Assembly: GCA_002437245.1 (NCBI GenBank)
Contig: DJOQ01000038.1
Span: 1-60,473 of the forward strand
Length of the DNA: 60,473 bases
Source of the DNA: Ruminococcaceae bacterium UBA6434
GTDB taxonomy: Bacteria > Bacillota > Clostridia > Oscillospirales > Acutalibacteraceae
Direction of reading: 5' to 3'
Of the stretch, positions 52,578 to 60,217 are shown piece after piece (the first letter of the stretch is position 1; the number at the start of each line of letters is the position of its first letter). The notes beneath the pieces were generated by a model. It saw nothing but the letters and a program-made list of their open reading frames with translations, had not been told where the DNA came from and ran no database searches. Position numbers and translations under genes: made by a program.

Positions 52578-53750
52578 ATGAAAAGAAAATCAAGTAAATT
52601 TTTTGCGGCGTTAACATCTGTCATTATTGCCGTTTCGGTATTGACTGTTACCGTTTTCGCTGCGGACACAAATGGTATTTCGTCGGGGCTCGAAAAATAT
52701 CTTTCAAATCCCGAAAACACACAATTTGATTTTTCTGATACCTCTGTTGTTGACAATGACGCCGATTGGACTGTTTTTGTACTTTCGCGATGCGGCAAAA
52801 AAGATGTGTATCCGGAATATGCGGAATACATAAATGACGCGGTTAAAGAAAATTATGCGTCATTAAAGCCGAGTGATTTGGCAAGAATCACACTCTCGGT
52901 TAAAGCGCATGGAATGGATTCTAAAAACATCGGCGGAAAAGACCTCGTTTCCGCACTGAAGTCAGTTGATTATTCCTCACAAGTCTATATGAGCAGCATT
53001 ACTTATCCTCTTACAGCTCTTAATTTTGCCGAAGAAAATATAAGCGCCGAGATGCTAGACACCATGCTTAAAACGATAATAGCCGGTCAGCAAAACGACG
53101 GTGGATTCCCTTATTGCACCGTAGATACGGGTTACGGAATATCATCAGACGTTGATACAACCGCTATGACCGTTCAGGCATTGGCTAAATACTATGATAC
53201 CGATGAAAGAGTTAAAAGCTCCGTTGACAAAGCCCTTGCTTATATTAAAACGCAACAGTTTGATGACGGATCTTTCGGTTATGTGGCGTGGAACTCAAAG
53301 AGCGGTGAGAGCACCTCACAGGTAATTATAGCACTTTGTATGCTTGGAATTGACCCTACGGGCAGCGAATATTCAAAAGCCGATGGCAACCCTGTATCGG
53401 CATTGGCTCAGTTTGTCGATTCTTCTACAGGCGCGGCGCTTGACTACAGCAATCAGCCGAACACACTTTCCTCTTATCAAATGCTTATGGCTCTTAACTC
53501 TTATGAGAGATTTAAAAACGGTGATGTCAACATTTACACCTTTGAGCATGTTTCCGCTCCGGAACCCGGCACCGATAAGACTACAGTTAACACATCGGTT
53601 ACAAAAACCGAAACAGCTGAGGCAACGACCGTTAAGACCGTTGACATTCCGAGAACGGGCAGCTCAAACATAATTTTGATGTCATCTGCCGCTTTAACAG
53701 TACTTTCGGGTGTCGTTATCGCCTCAAAAAAGAAAAATGAAGAGCAGTAA
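52578..53750 (+). CDS. Secreted alpha/alpha-barrel (prenyltransferase/squalene-repeat type) protein with sorting-like tail
   Basis: A 390-residue surface protein: signal peptide with cleavage near residue 28, an alpha6/alpha6-barrel built of prenyltransferase/squalene-oxidase-like repeats (QQNDGGFPYC, SSDVDTTAMTVQALAKYY, TQQFDDGSFGY, STSQVIIALCMLGIDP), a Thr-rich linker, and a C-terminal IPRTG motif (357-361), hydrophobic segment and KKK tail like a sortase signal. The barrel has no squalene cyclase DxDD motif. This fold plus the DUF4430 domain of the next gene are the two halves of vertebrate transcobalamin and intrinsic factor, so a binding role is likelier than catalysis. The ligand is not known. 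Confidence 0.85.
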   Translation: MKRKSSKFFAALTSVIIAVSVLTVTVFAADTNGISSGLEKYLSNPENTQFDFSDTSVVDNDADWTVFVLSRCGKKDVYPEYAEYINDAVKENYASLKPSDLARITLSVKAHGMDSKNIGGKDLVSALKSVDYSSQVYMSSITYPLTALNFAEENISAEMLDTMLKTIIAGQQNDGGFPYCTVDTGYGISSDVDTTAMTVQALAKYYDTDERVKSSVDKALAYIKTQQFDDGSFGYVAWNSKSGESTSQVIIALCMLGIDPTGSEYSKADGNPVSALAQFVDSSTGAALDYSNQPNTLSSYQMLMALNSYERFKNGDVNIYTFEHVSAPEPGTDKTTVNTSVTKTETAEATTVKTVDIPRTGSSNIILMSSAALTVLSGVVIASKKKNEEQ

Positions 53751-54444
53751 TCTTAAAAGGCTCTGCGATATTGTTTTAGTCTTTATATTGGTATTTTCAA
53801 TGTCTTCATGTAAACGTGAAGACATTGTTTCAAATACAGTTTTTGACAGCACAGAAAGTACGTATCTGTATGAAACAGAATCCGCAACCGAAAACACCGA
53901 TAAAAGTTTTAGTACTGATTCGGAGCAGGTGAGTGAATTACACTCTGTCAAAAAAAATTCAGACAAACAGAAGCACGTAAAAAATAATGACGGCGCTGTT
54001 AAGAAGACTAACAACAACGATAACAACAATAACGTCGGCAACTATGCAGAGCCGATTGAAAGCAACACGGTTAATACTTATACATTATCAGTAACCTGCA
54101 TAAATGCCGTGAGTTATGCGAGCAGCCATAATATTACTTTGCCTGACGCAATTCCGTCCGACGGTGTAATATTAAAATCTGTTACAGCCGAATTCAACGA
54201 CGGAGATTCTGTTATGAAAGTGTTAAAAAGCACATTAAAGGCTAACGGTATCTCTTGTCAGATTACCTCAGGCGGATATGTGAGAAGCATCGGCGGTCTT
54301 GCAGAATTTGATTGCGGTCAGCAAAGCGGCTGGATGTATAAGGTTAACGGCATATTACCGAATGTTTCATGCAAAAGCTATAAGCTTACAAGCGGAGACA
54401 AAATAGAGTTTATCTATACCTGTAATCTCGGTAATGATGTTTGA
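53737..54444 (+). CDS. DUF4430 domain lipoprotein
   Basis: A 235-residue lipoprotein: lipobox FSMSSC (Cys25), a 70-residue low-complexity Ser/Lys/Asn spacer, and a C-terminal DUF4430 domain (about 135-235) with GDSVMKVLKS, GGYVRSIGGLAEFDCGQQSG, WMYKVNGILPNVSCKSYKL and KIEFIYT. DUF4430 is also the C-terminal beta domain of transcobalamin-type proteins. I use ATG 53737, which overlaps the end of the barrel protein gene, indicating coupled translation. The spacer would let the domain reach past the wall to meet the anchored barrel protein. Confidence 0.85.
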   Translation: MKSSNLKRLCDIVLVFILVFSMSSCKREDIVSNTVFDSTESTYLYETESATENTDKSFSTDSEQVSELHSVKKNSDKQKHVKNNDGAVKKTNNNDNNNNVGNYAEPIESNTVNTYTLSVTCINAVSYASSHNITLPDAIPSDGVILKSVTAEFNDGDSVMKVLKSTLKANGISCQITSGGYVRSIGGLAEFDCGQQSGWMYKVNGILPNVSCKSYKLTSGDKIEFIYTCNLGNDV

Positions 54445-54460
54445 TTTTTATCGCAAATTT

Positions 54461-54504
54461 ACTTCGGGTGATTGCCTTTTTCACCCGAAGTCTTTTCTTT
54501 TTTT
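54461..54504 (+). terminator. Intrinsic terminator after the DUF4430 gene
   Basis: A perfect 11-bp stem, ACTTCGGGTGA with TCACCCGAAGT, followed by a long T-rich run. Confidence 0.92.
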
Positions 54505-54558
54505 GCCCATCATTTTGTTAACAAAGTGTAAATTTCGTTGATAATTCAATGTTTTTAC

Positions 54559-54587
54559 TTGTCTAATATTTTTGGCTATGCTATTAT
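54559..54587 (+). promoter_or_regulatory. Promoter of metF
   Basis: TTGTCT (54559-54564), 17-base spacer, TATTAT (54582-54587). The leader is about 28 bases, too short for an S-adenosylmethionine or cobalamin riboswitch. Confidence 0.6.
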
Positions 54588-54621
54588 ATTAAAGTATAAA
54601 AGTAAATTTGGAGTGACCCTT

Positions 54622-55494
54622 TTGTTAATAACCGAAACATTTAAAGATAACGGATTGTCCACGTCATTTGAAGTTTTTCCGCCAAAAAATAATGCACCTT
54701 ATAAACCGGTAGAGGATGCCGTTGATAAGCTTGCCGTTTATAAACCCGACTTTATCAGCGTTACATACGGTGCAGGCGGCGGTACATCGGTCAACACTCC
54801 CAAAATAGCCGCTCATATACAAAATGACCTCGCTATTCCTGCACTTGCCCACCTTACATGTGCTTCTTCTACCAAAAAAGAACTTGATAAAATTATAGAT
54901 GATCTCGGTGCAGCCGGTATTCATAATATACTTGCTCTTCGCGGAGATCTCCCTGACGGATATGATCCTGATGATCCCGATTATTATCATTATGCATACG
55001 AATTGATTGAAGCTATCAAAGCAAAGGGTGATTTTTGCATAGGTGCTGCGTGTTATCCGGAATGTCATCCCGAAGCCGAAAGTCTGCAGAAAGACATAGA
55101 AAACTTAAAAATGAAAGTTGACAGCGGCGTCGATTTTTTGGTTACACAAATGTTTTTTGATAACAATGTAATGTACAGCTTTCTTTACAGAGCTTTGAAA
55201 GCGGGCATAGATATTCCGGTTATTGCAGGTGTTATGCCGGTAATAAATGTTAAGCAGATTAAGCGATCATGTGCTCTTTCTCAAACATCGCTTCCGCCGC
55301 GCTTCAGACGTATGATGGACAGATTCATTGATGATCCGGAGGCTTTAAAACAAGCCGGTATAGCATATGCCACGGAACAAATAATAGACTTGATATCTAA
55401 CGGCATAAGCGGTATACACATATACACAATGAACAAACCGGAAGTTGCCGGAAAGATAATGGAGAATTTATCCTCTGTGCTTTCTGTGAGGTGA
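54622..55494 (+). CDS. metF: Methylenetetrahydrofolate reductase
   Basis: A 290-residue flavin-dependent TIM-barrel enzyme reducing methylene-THF to methyl-THF, the methyl donor for methionine synthase. Evidence: STSFEVFPPKN, FISVTYGAGGGT, ALAHLTCASST, ILALRGDLPDG and LVTQMFFDN. The start is TTG 54622, with GGAG eight bases upstream and after the promoter; the longer frame begins before the transcription start. Folate synthesis genes are in the same window, and the preceding transcobalamin-like pair could relate to a B12-dependent methionine synthase elsewhere. DUF5685 begins six bases after the stop. Confidence 0.95.
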   Translation: MLITETFKDNGLSTSFEVFPPKNNAPYKPVEDAVDKLAVYKPDFISVTYGAGGGTSVNTPKIAAHIQNDLAIPALAHLTCASSTKKELDKIIDDLGAAGIHNILALRGDLPDGYDPDDPDYYHYAYELIEAIKAKGDFCIGAACYPECHPEAESLQKDIENLKMKVDSGVDFLVTQMFFDNNVMYSFLYRALKAGIDIPVIAGVMPVINVKQIKRSCALSQTSLPPRFRRMMDRFIDDPEALKQAGIAYATEQIIDLISNGISGIHIYTMNKPEVAGKIMENLSSVLSVR

Positions 55495-55499
55495 TTCGC

Positions 55500-56366
55500 T
55501 TGTTCGGCTATGTAAAGATTTATAAGCCTGAACTCAAGATTAAAGATTATGAAATCTACAAGGCCGCATATTGCTCGGTGTGCCGCGCTCTCGGGAAACA
55601 TTACGGCGTTATTGCAAGATGCCTTTTAAGCTATGATGCAACTTTTCTTTATTTGTACAGGGTGGCAATTTCCGACGCTGCGGATTGCAAATATGAAAAA
55701 GGGGTGTGCCCGTTTAATCCTCTCAAAAAATGCGGCTATTTATGCGGGCAAGACAAAGAATTTGAGTTTGCTGCGTCGGTTACAGTAATTTTATCGTATT
55801 TTAAATTGCTTGACAGTATTAATGACAGCGGCTTTTTCAAAAGAGCTTTTTGCCGACTCGCATTACCGTATATGAAAAGAAAATACAAAAAAGCAAAGGC
55901 TCTTTATCCGGATTTATGTGATGATATCGAAAAAGCTATGAAAGAGCAGTCTCGCATAGAAAATACAAGATCTTTGTCAACCGACCTTGCGGCTGATCCA
56001 AGCGCAAAAGCATTGTCTGCCATAATGACTTACGGCATACAAAATGAGGAAAAAAGGCGTATATCCGAGCGAGTCGGCTATTGCCTCGGCAGGTGGGTAT
56101 ATCTTACCGACGCATACGATGATATAGCAAAAGATTTAAAGAGTCATAATTATAATCCGTTTATTGAGAAATATAAGATTGAAAGTGAAGCATTTGACCG
56201 TGAACCAATTATTAAATCGTTGCGGCTTACCGCAAATGAAACTGCGCTTGCTTTTAATTTGCTCGATTTAAAATGCTATAAGGAAATTCTTGAAAACATT
56301 ATTTTTGACGGCCTTGAGAATCAACAAAAACTGATTACAGAAAAAGATAAAGAGGTGAGCAGATAA
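55500..56366 (+). CDS. DUF5685 family protein
   Basis: A 288-residue protein with the family opening FGYVKIYKPELKIKDYEIYKAAYCSVCRALGKHYG and paired cysteines (CSVC, CPF, CGYLCG) in the first third, followed by a helical domain containing YLTDAYDDIAKDLKSHNYNPF, an acidic segment that recalls prenyl-diphosphate or phytoene synthase-like metal sites. Function unknown. I chose TTG 55500 because AGGTGATT lies seven bases upstream and the family starts at FGYV. It stands next to a J-domain-like gene, a frequent pairing in Clostridia. Confidence 0.85.
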   Translation: MFGYVKIYKPELKIKDYEIYKAAYCSVCRALGKHYGVIARCLLSYDATFLYLYRVAISDAADCKYEKGVCPFNPLKKCGYLCGQDKEFEFAASVTVILSYFKLLDSINDSGFFKRAFCRLALPYMKRKYKKAKALYPDLCDDIEKAMKEQSRIENTRSLSTDLAADPSAKALSAIMTYGIQNEEKRRISERVGYCLGRWVYLTDAYDDIAKDLKSHNYNPFIEKYKIESEAFDREPIIKSLRLTANETALAFNLLDLKCYKEILENIIFDGLENQQKLITEKDKEVSR

Positions 56367-57008
56367 ATGAATACAGATCCGTACAGAGTTCTCGGTGTCG
56401 GCAGAAATGCCTCAAATGATGAAATAAAAGAAGCATACCGAACATTATCCAGAAAGTATCAGTCGGACAATTATTCCGACAGTCCGCTCTCCGATATTGC
56501 AAAACAAAAAATGGACGAGCTCGACAGAGCGTATGATGCCATTATGGCTGAGCGCTACGGAGATAACACCGCATCATACGGCTCTTCTTATAACTCGTCC
56601 GATACAAACAACGGTTATTACGGTGGGAATAACGGCAATAATAATTCACAATATCCCGATGTAAGAGCCCAAATTCGCTCCGGCAGAATTGATGATGCTG
56701 AGACAATTCTTGACGGTATCCCGAAAGATATAAGAAACGCCGAGTGGTATTTCTTAAAAGGTCAGGTTCAGCAAAGGCGCGGTTGGTTTGACGAAGCTTA
56801 CAAGAATTATTCAACCGCTTGCAGTATGGAACCTCAAAACAGAGAATATACAGATGCTTTTAACAATTTAAATAATAATGCGTCTGGCGGTTACCGCACA
56901 TCTCACGACAGAGGAACGGGATGCAGCGTTTGTGACGTTTGTTCGGGGCTTATGTGTGCCGATTGTTGCTGTGAGTGTATGGGCGGCGATTTAATACCGT
57001 GGTGCTGA
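56367..57008 (+). CDS. J-domain-like protein with TPR-type region and Cys-rich tail
   Basis: A 213-residue protein. Residues 1-62 fold as a J-domain (DPYRVLGVGRNASNDEIKEAYR), but the HPD tripeptide required to stimulate DnaK is QSD at 32-34. A Gly/Asn/Ser-rich linker (about 66-95) leads to a helical region like tetratricopeptide repeats (about 100-170) and a tail with nine cysteines in 25 residues (CSVCDVCSGLMCADCCCEC). The gene starts directly after the DUF5685 stop. Likely an assembly or scaffold factor, possibly metal-binding at its tail; action as a DnaK co-chaperone is doubtful. Confidence 0.82.
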   Translation: MNTDPYRVLGVGRNASNDEIKEAYRTLSRKYQSDNYSDSPLSDIAKQKMDELDRAYDAIMAERYGDNTASYGSSYNSSDTNNGYYGGNNGNNNSQYPDVRAQIRSGRIDDAETILDGIPKDIRNAEWYFLKGQVQQRRGWFDEAYKNYSTACSMEPQNREYTDAFNNLNNNASGGYRTSHDRGTGCSVCDVCSGLMCADCCCECMGGDLIPWC

Positions 57009-57011
57009 GCT

Positions 57012-57563
57012 ATGAATAAAAGTTCTTATAAAAATTCGACAAAAACGGCAATCGGCGGTATTATTGCCGCTTTATCAATAGTTCTTATGCTTCTGACGTC
57101 GATAATACCGACACTTACCTATGCCATACCTGCCATTGCCGGTCTTTTGCTTGTAATAATTGTTATTGAAGTTAATAAAAAATGGGCTTTTGGCGTTTAT
57201 TTCGTGGTAGGTGTCCTCTCAATGCTGCTTGTTGCCGATAAAGAAGCCGCTGTAATGTACGTTATGTTTTTCGGGTATTATCCGATTATAAAGGCTGTGA
57301 TTGAAAATAAACTCAGTAAGGCGCTGTCTTGGATTTTGAAATTTTTAATATTCAATGTTTCAATGATACTGGCTTTTCTGATTGTCACTTATGTATTTAA
57401 AGTGCCGTTTGAAGAGATGAAAAAATACGGCGCTATAGCCGCATGGCTCTTATTGGCTCTCGGCAATGTTGTATTTTTGATTTACGACATTGCGCTTACA
57501 AGACTTATAACTTTATATATGCTGAAGTGGCGAAAAAACTTAAAAAGAATATTTAAATCTTAA
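57012..57563 (+). CDS. Multi-pass membrane protein of unknown function
   Basis: A 183-residue hydrophobic protein with about five to six membrane helices and a basic C-terminus (KWRKNLKRIFKS). The opening TKTAIGGIIAALSIVLMLLTSIIP resembles S-components of ECF vitamin transporters, as does the FGYYPIIKAVIEN segment, but this is only a general likeness. It begins three bases after the J-domain gene and ends the metF-DUF5685-J-domain unit, so it may act with those two unknowns. Confidence 0.75.
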   Translation: MNKSSYKNSTKTAIGGIIAALSIVLMLLTSIIPTLTYAIPAIAGLLLVIIVIEVNKKWAFGVYFVVGVLSMLLVADKEAAVMYVMFFGYYPIIKAVIENKLSKALSWILKFLIFNVSMILAFLIVTYVFKVPFEEMKKYGAIAAWLLLALGNVVFLIYDIALTRLITLYMLKWRKNLKRIFKS

Positions 57564-57595
57564 ACAGGTGCATTTTTTGCGCCTGTTTCTCTTTT
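57562..57595 (+). terminator. Intrinsic terminator before pyrE
   Basis: AAACAGGTGC pairs with GCGCCTGTTT around six T, followed by a T-rich run that overlaps the pyrE -35 region. Confidence 0.85.
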
Positions 57596-57620
57596 CAAAT
57601 ACGAAAAAAAGGTTTATAAT
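57592..57620 (+). promoter_or_regulatory. Promoter of pyrE-radC
   Basis: TTTTCA (57592-57597), 17-base spacer and a perfect TATAAT (57615-57620). No PyrR-type attenuator is present in the 20-base leader. Confidence 0.6.
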
Positions 57621-57646
57621 ATAAAAAAACATTTCGGAGGTAAATT

Positions 57647-58231
57647 ATGCTTTCTAAAGAAAGAGTACTTGAGGTATTAAAAGAAGCCGGTGTTTTACAG
57701 GAGGGCCATTTCCTTTTGACTTCCGGCAGACATTCAAATAAATATCTTCAGTGTGCAAAGATTTTCTGTAACACAAAGTACAGTGAGGAGCTCTGTGCCG
57801 ACCTTGCCGAAAAATTCAAAAAGGACAATGTGGAAGTTGTTATCGGTCCTGCAATGGGTGCTGTACAAATGGCATATGAAGTCAGCCGTGCACTCGGATG
57901 CAAAAATTTCTTCACAGAGCGTGACGAAAACGGTAAGATGGCTCTCAGACGCGGTTTTGTTGTTGAAAAAGGTCAGCGCGTTCTCGTTGTGGAAGATGTT
58001 GTAACAACGGGCGGTTCGGTTCGTGAGGTTATAAATCTTATTAATGAGGCAGGCGGCGTTGTTGTCGGTGTCGGTTCCATTGTAGACAGAACCAACGGAA
58101 AAATTGATTTCGGCGTTCCCTATAAGGCTGTGTATTCGGCTGATGTTGTTTCGTGGGAAGCCGATAATTGCCCGCTTTGCCGCGAAGGTAAACTGCCGCT
58201 CGTCAAACCCGGCAGCAGAAAGATTAAGTAA
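57647..58231 (+). CDS. pyrE: Orotate phosphoribosyltransferase
   Basis: A 194-residue enzyme making OMP from orotate and PRPP. The opening EGHFLLTSGRHSNKYLQCA, the PRPP motif VLVVEDVVTTGGSV and a C-terminal extension with a CPLCREGK pair are typical of the Clostridia-type long PyrE. The other pyrimidine genes are not here. GGAGG precedes ATG, and radC starts three bases after the stop. Confidence 0.96.
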   Translation: MLSKERVLEVLKEAGVLQEGHFLLTSGRHSNKYLQCAKIFCNTKYSEELCADLAEKFKKDNVEVVIGPAMGAVQMAYEVSRALGCKNFFTERDENGKMALRRGFVVEKGQRVLVVEDVVTTGGSVREVINLINEAGGVVVGVGSIVDRTNGKIDFGVPYKAVYSADVVSWEADNCPLCREGKLPLVKPGSRKIK

Positions 58232-58233
58232 AA

Positions 58234-58938
58234 ATGTCTGACTCAAGCCGTAATTTGCACGAAAATCATCGTGCAAGAGTAAGAAAAAGATTTGAACACG
58301 AAGGCTTAAAGTCATTTGCCGATCACAATGTGCTTGAACTTTTGCTTTTTTATTCAATTCCGCAAAAGGATACGAATGATATTGCTCACAGACTGCTTGA
58401 TGAATTCGGTTCACTTTCGGCTGTGTTTGATGCGCCTAAAGATGTGCTTATGAATATTGTCGGTGTAGGTGAAAATACAGCTACTTTGATAAAGCTTATG
58501 CCGGAATTATTTTCGCGCTATGAGCAGGATAAAATTAAAAACGAAAGCATTGTTCTTGATTCTGCAGAATCTGCCGGTAAATATTTTGTTTCGCGTTTTA
58601 TAGGGACTAATACGGAAAAACTCTATGCCGTTTGTCTCGATAATAACTGCAAGGTGAAAAAGTTTGTAGAAGTTTCTGACGGCAATCCGGATTATACCGA
58701 CCTTAATATGCGGAAGCTTGTAAGCGAAGCGATTAACACAAACTCGTCTTCGGTAATCATATCGCATAATCATCCGTCGGGAGTTGCCGCACCGTCAGCC
58801 GCCGATATCGATTCGACGCGAACTCTTATTATGACGCTGAAAAAGCTTGATATTAGGGTAAATGACCATATAATAGTTGCAGGTAAAAATTTCTTTTCGA
58901 TGGCAAACAGTCGTAAATTAGAATACTTATTTTTGTAA
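58234..58938 (+). CDS. radC: RadC family JAB/JAMM domain protein
   Basis: A 234-residue protein. The N-terminal helix-hairpin-helix region (about 20-85, VLELLLFYSIP and IVGVGENTATLI) precedes a JAMM metalloprotease-like domain with SHNHPSGVAAPSAADIDSTR supplying the HxH and Asp zinc ligands. RadC was once thought to act in DNA repair; its role is uncertain. It is co-transcribed with pyrE. A stable hairpin follows, after which composition changes. Confidence 0.94.
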   Translation: MSDSSRNLHENHRARVRKRFEHEGLKSFADHNVLELLLFYSIPQKDTNDIAHRLLDEFGSLSAVFDAPKDVLMNIVGVGENTATLIKLMPELFSRYEQDKIKNESIVLDSAESAGKYFVSRFIGTNTEKLYAVCLDNNCKVKKFVEVSDGNPDYTDLNMRKLVSEAINTNSSSVIISHNHPSGVAAPSAADIDSTRTLIMTLKKLDIRVNDHIIVAGKNFFSMANSRKLEYLFL

Positions 58939-58955
58939 CAAAAAACGTCCTCTGG

Positions 58956-58990
58956 GGAGGCACTTCGTAAGGAAGTGCCTCCTTTGGCTT
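58956..58990 (+). terminator. Hairpin terminator after radC
   Basis: A perfect 11-bp stem, GGAGGCACTTC with GAAGTGCCTCC, around GTAAG; the following T-run is short and interrupted (TTTGGCTTTT). It marks the right edge of the normal-composition chromosome segment. Confidence 0.7.
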
Positions 58991-59052
58991 TTGTAATCAG
59001 CCGGAATGTTTGGATTGTAGGTAAAAATCAATCATATTGGAGGATTACAAAA

Positions 59053-59364
59053 ATGGAAAAGTATATTTGCAATGAGCAGAACGGACTTTGGTATGAACTG
59101 CAAGGCGATTACTACATCCCTTGCTTGGAGTTACCCACCGAAAAAGAGGAAAGGTATATCGGTGTATGGGGGCAGCGGCACCGGCGCTATCTCAAAGGCT
59201 ACCGCAAGACACTGTATGCCTCCCTGCTCACCAGCGGAAAGCTGAATAGCTACCTTGCTGACATTGATCGTCAGGCGGAAGAAATGTTCTCTCGGTTGGT
59301 AAAACAGATGGCCGAGGCGGAAGGCGTCAACGAAAAACGTAAACACCGAATTATTCTTTGCTAA
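59053..59364 (+). pseudogene. tnpV: Truncated transposon-encoded TnpV protein
   Basis: A 103-residue reading frame matching the N-terminal and central part of TnpV from Tn4451/Tn4453-type mobile elements: WYELQGDYYIPCLELP, IGVWGQRHRRYLKGYRKTLY, LLTSGKLNSYLADID and LVKQMAEAEGV. The usual C-terminal part with a WxxRMNxIR helix is missing; the frame instead ends after NEKRKHRIILC. ATG 59053 follows GGAGG. Family members have no proven role. Codon use is richer in GC than the genes to the left. It is probably a decayed remnant of a mobile element that brought in the downstream genes. Confidence 0.75.
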
Positions 59365-59369
59365 GTCAC

Positions 59370-59403
59370 AGGGCTGTACCAAGTATGGTGCAGCCCTATA
59401 GCT
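59370..59403 (+). terminator. Hairpin after the TnpV remnant
   Basis: AGGGCTG (59370-59376) pairs with CAGCCCT (59391-59397), with TACC/GGTG adding inner pairs. Only a short T stretch follows. Confidence 0.55.
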
Positions 59404-59409
59404 TTACTT

Positions 59410-59434
59410 CAATTTGCGACAAATTCGCATATTG
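59410..59434. promoter_or_regulatory. Inverted repeat overlapping the Fur/Zur-type promoter
   Basis: CAATTTGCGA (59410-59419) and TCGCATATTG (59425-59434) are inverted copies with one mismatch and a 5-base spacer. The right arm overlaps the -35. This is a candidate operator for the regulator encoded immediately downstream. Confidence 0.6.
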
Positions 59435-59460
59435 ACAAACCCGACAAATAGGTGTATGAT
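59432..59460 (+). promoter_or_regulatory. Promoter of the Fur/Zur-type regulator operon
   Basis: Perfect TTGACA (59432-59437), 17-base spacer, TATGAT (59455-59460). Confidence 0.75.
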
Positions 59461-59464
59461 AATC

Positions 59465-59479
59465 TGCGAACAAGTTGCA
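59465..59479. promoter_or_regulatory. Second dyad downstream of the -10
   Basis: TGCGAACAAGTTGCA is an imperfect dyad that shares TGCGA with the upstream inverted repeat. It covers the expected start of transcription, so a bound repressor would block the promoter from both sides. Confidence 0.4.
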
Positions 59480-59496
59480 AATCGGAGGTGCAGCTG

Positions 59497-59889
59497 ATGG
59501 CAAAGTATCTGACACGGCAGCGCAAGCGGCTTCTCGAATATCTTTCAGAGCATACAGACGAACAGATAACCGCACGGCAGATCGCCGACGCACTGGCGGC
59601 AGACAACATCAGCCTCAGCGCCGTTTATCGCAATCTCTCCGCCTTGGAGGAGGAAGGAAATCTTAAACGCAGCGTTCGGGAAGGAACGCGGGAAGTCTTT
59701 TATCAATACATTGCCGCCGAGGAATGCAAAGACAGCCTGCACCTATCCTGCCGGGTATGCGGCAAAAGCATTCATCTTGGAGAAAAGGAAGCAGAGCAAC
59801 TGCTTCATAGCACATTGGAAAGCACGGGCTTTCAGATCGACAAAACAGAAACGATTCTGTACGGTGTTTGCGCCGATTGCAGAAAATAA
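59497..59889 (+). CDS. Fur family metal-responsive regulator, probably Zur
   Basis: A 130-residue Fur-family repressor: winged helix N-terminus with TRQRKRLLEYL and a recognition region ISLSAVYRNLSALEEEG, and a dimerisation domain with two structural CxxC pairs (C85-C88 and C125-C128) and the histidine-containing LHLSC. It should bind DNA when loaded with metal. The zinc-type assignment rests on the ZnuA-like lipoprotein downstream; Fur proper or PerR is less likely here. ATG 59497 follows CGGAGGTG. It seems autoregulated through the two flanking dyads. Its codon use is GC-richer than the left part of the window. Confidence 0.88.
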   Translation: MAKYLTRQRKRLLEYLSEHTDEQITARQIADALAADNISLSAVYRNLSALEEEGNLKRSVREGTREVFYQYIAAEECKDSLHLSCRVCGKSIHLGEKEAEQLLHSTLESTGFQIDKTETILYGVCADCRK

Positions 59890-59904
59890 AAGGTGGTGAG
59901 CAGA

Positions 59905-60201
59905 ATGGAAAAGAAAAAGAGAATCGCAGCATTGTTCCTTGCTATGACAGTCCTGTTTGTTGTGATCTATTCTGCTCTTTTTATTGCGGTAGAAGCCGAC
60001 CACGACTGCGTGGGCGAGAACTGCCCGATCTGCTATCAGATCAATGTTTGCCAGAACGCCTTGAAAAACCTTTCGCTTGCTGTATCCGCCGCAGGCTTTG
60101 CTGCTGTGTTTACATATACTCTGTGCAGGGGTATTTCTGTCTGCACGGACTACGTACAAAGCTATACTCTGGTGTTTCTCAAGGTCAAACTTTCAGATTA
60201 A
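59905..60201 (+). CDS. Small Cys/His-rich membrane protein of the zinc locus
   Basis: A 98-residue protein with an N-terminal membrane helix (about 8-28), a short metal-binding-like stretch HDCVGENCPICYQINVC (His33, Cys35, Cys40, Cys43, Cys49) placed outside, and a second hydrophobic helix (about 57-72). It resembles unnamed proteins that accompany zinc ABC transporters in gut Clostridia. It lies between the Fur/Zur-type gene and the ZnuA-like gene. It might sense or hand over zinc at the membrane; this is inference. ATG 59905 is preferred over the in-frame GTG at 59893, with AGGTGGTGAG upstream. Confidence 0.75.
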   Translation: MEKKKRIAALFLAMTVLFVVIYSALFIAVEADHDCVGENCPICYQINVCQNALKNLSLAVSAAGFAAVFTYTLCRGISVCTDYVQSYTLVFLKVKLSD

Positions 60202-60217
60202 AATATAAGAACTTTTT

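Noticed and set aside
52578..53750. Squalene cyclase or terpene cyclase enzyme
   Set aside because: The repeats are of that fold, but the DxDD catalytic motif is missing and the protein is exported with a sorting-like tail.
58975..59052. N-terminal extension of the TnpV frame
   Set aside because: It runs through the radC terminator arm, lacks a binding site, and TnpV proteins start at the ATG at 59053.
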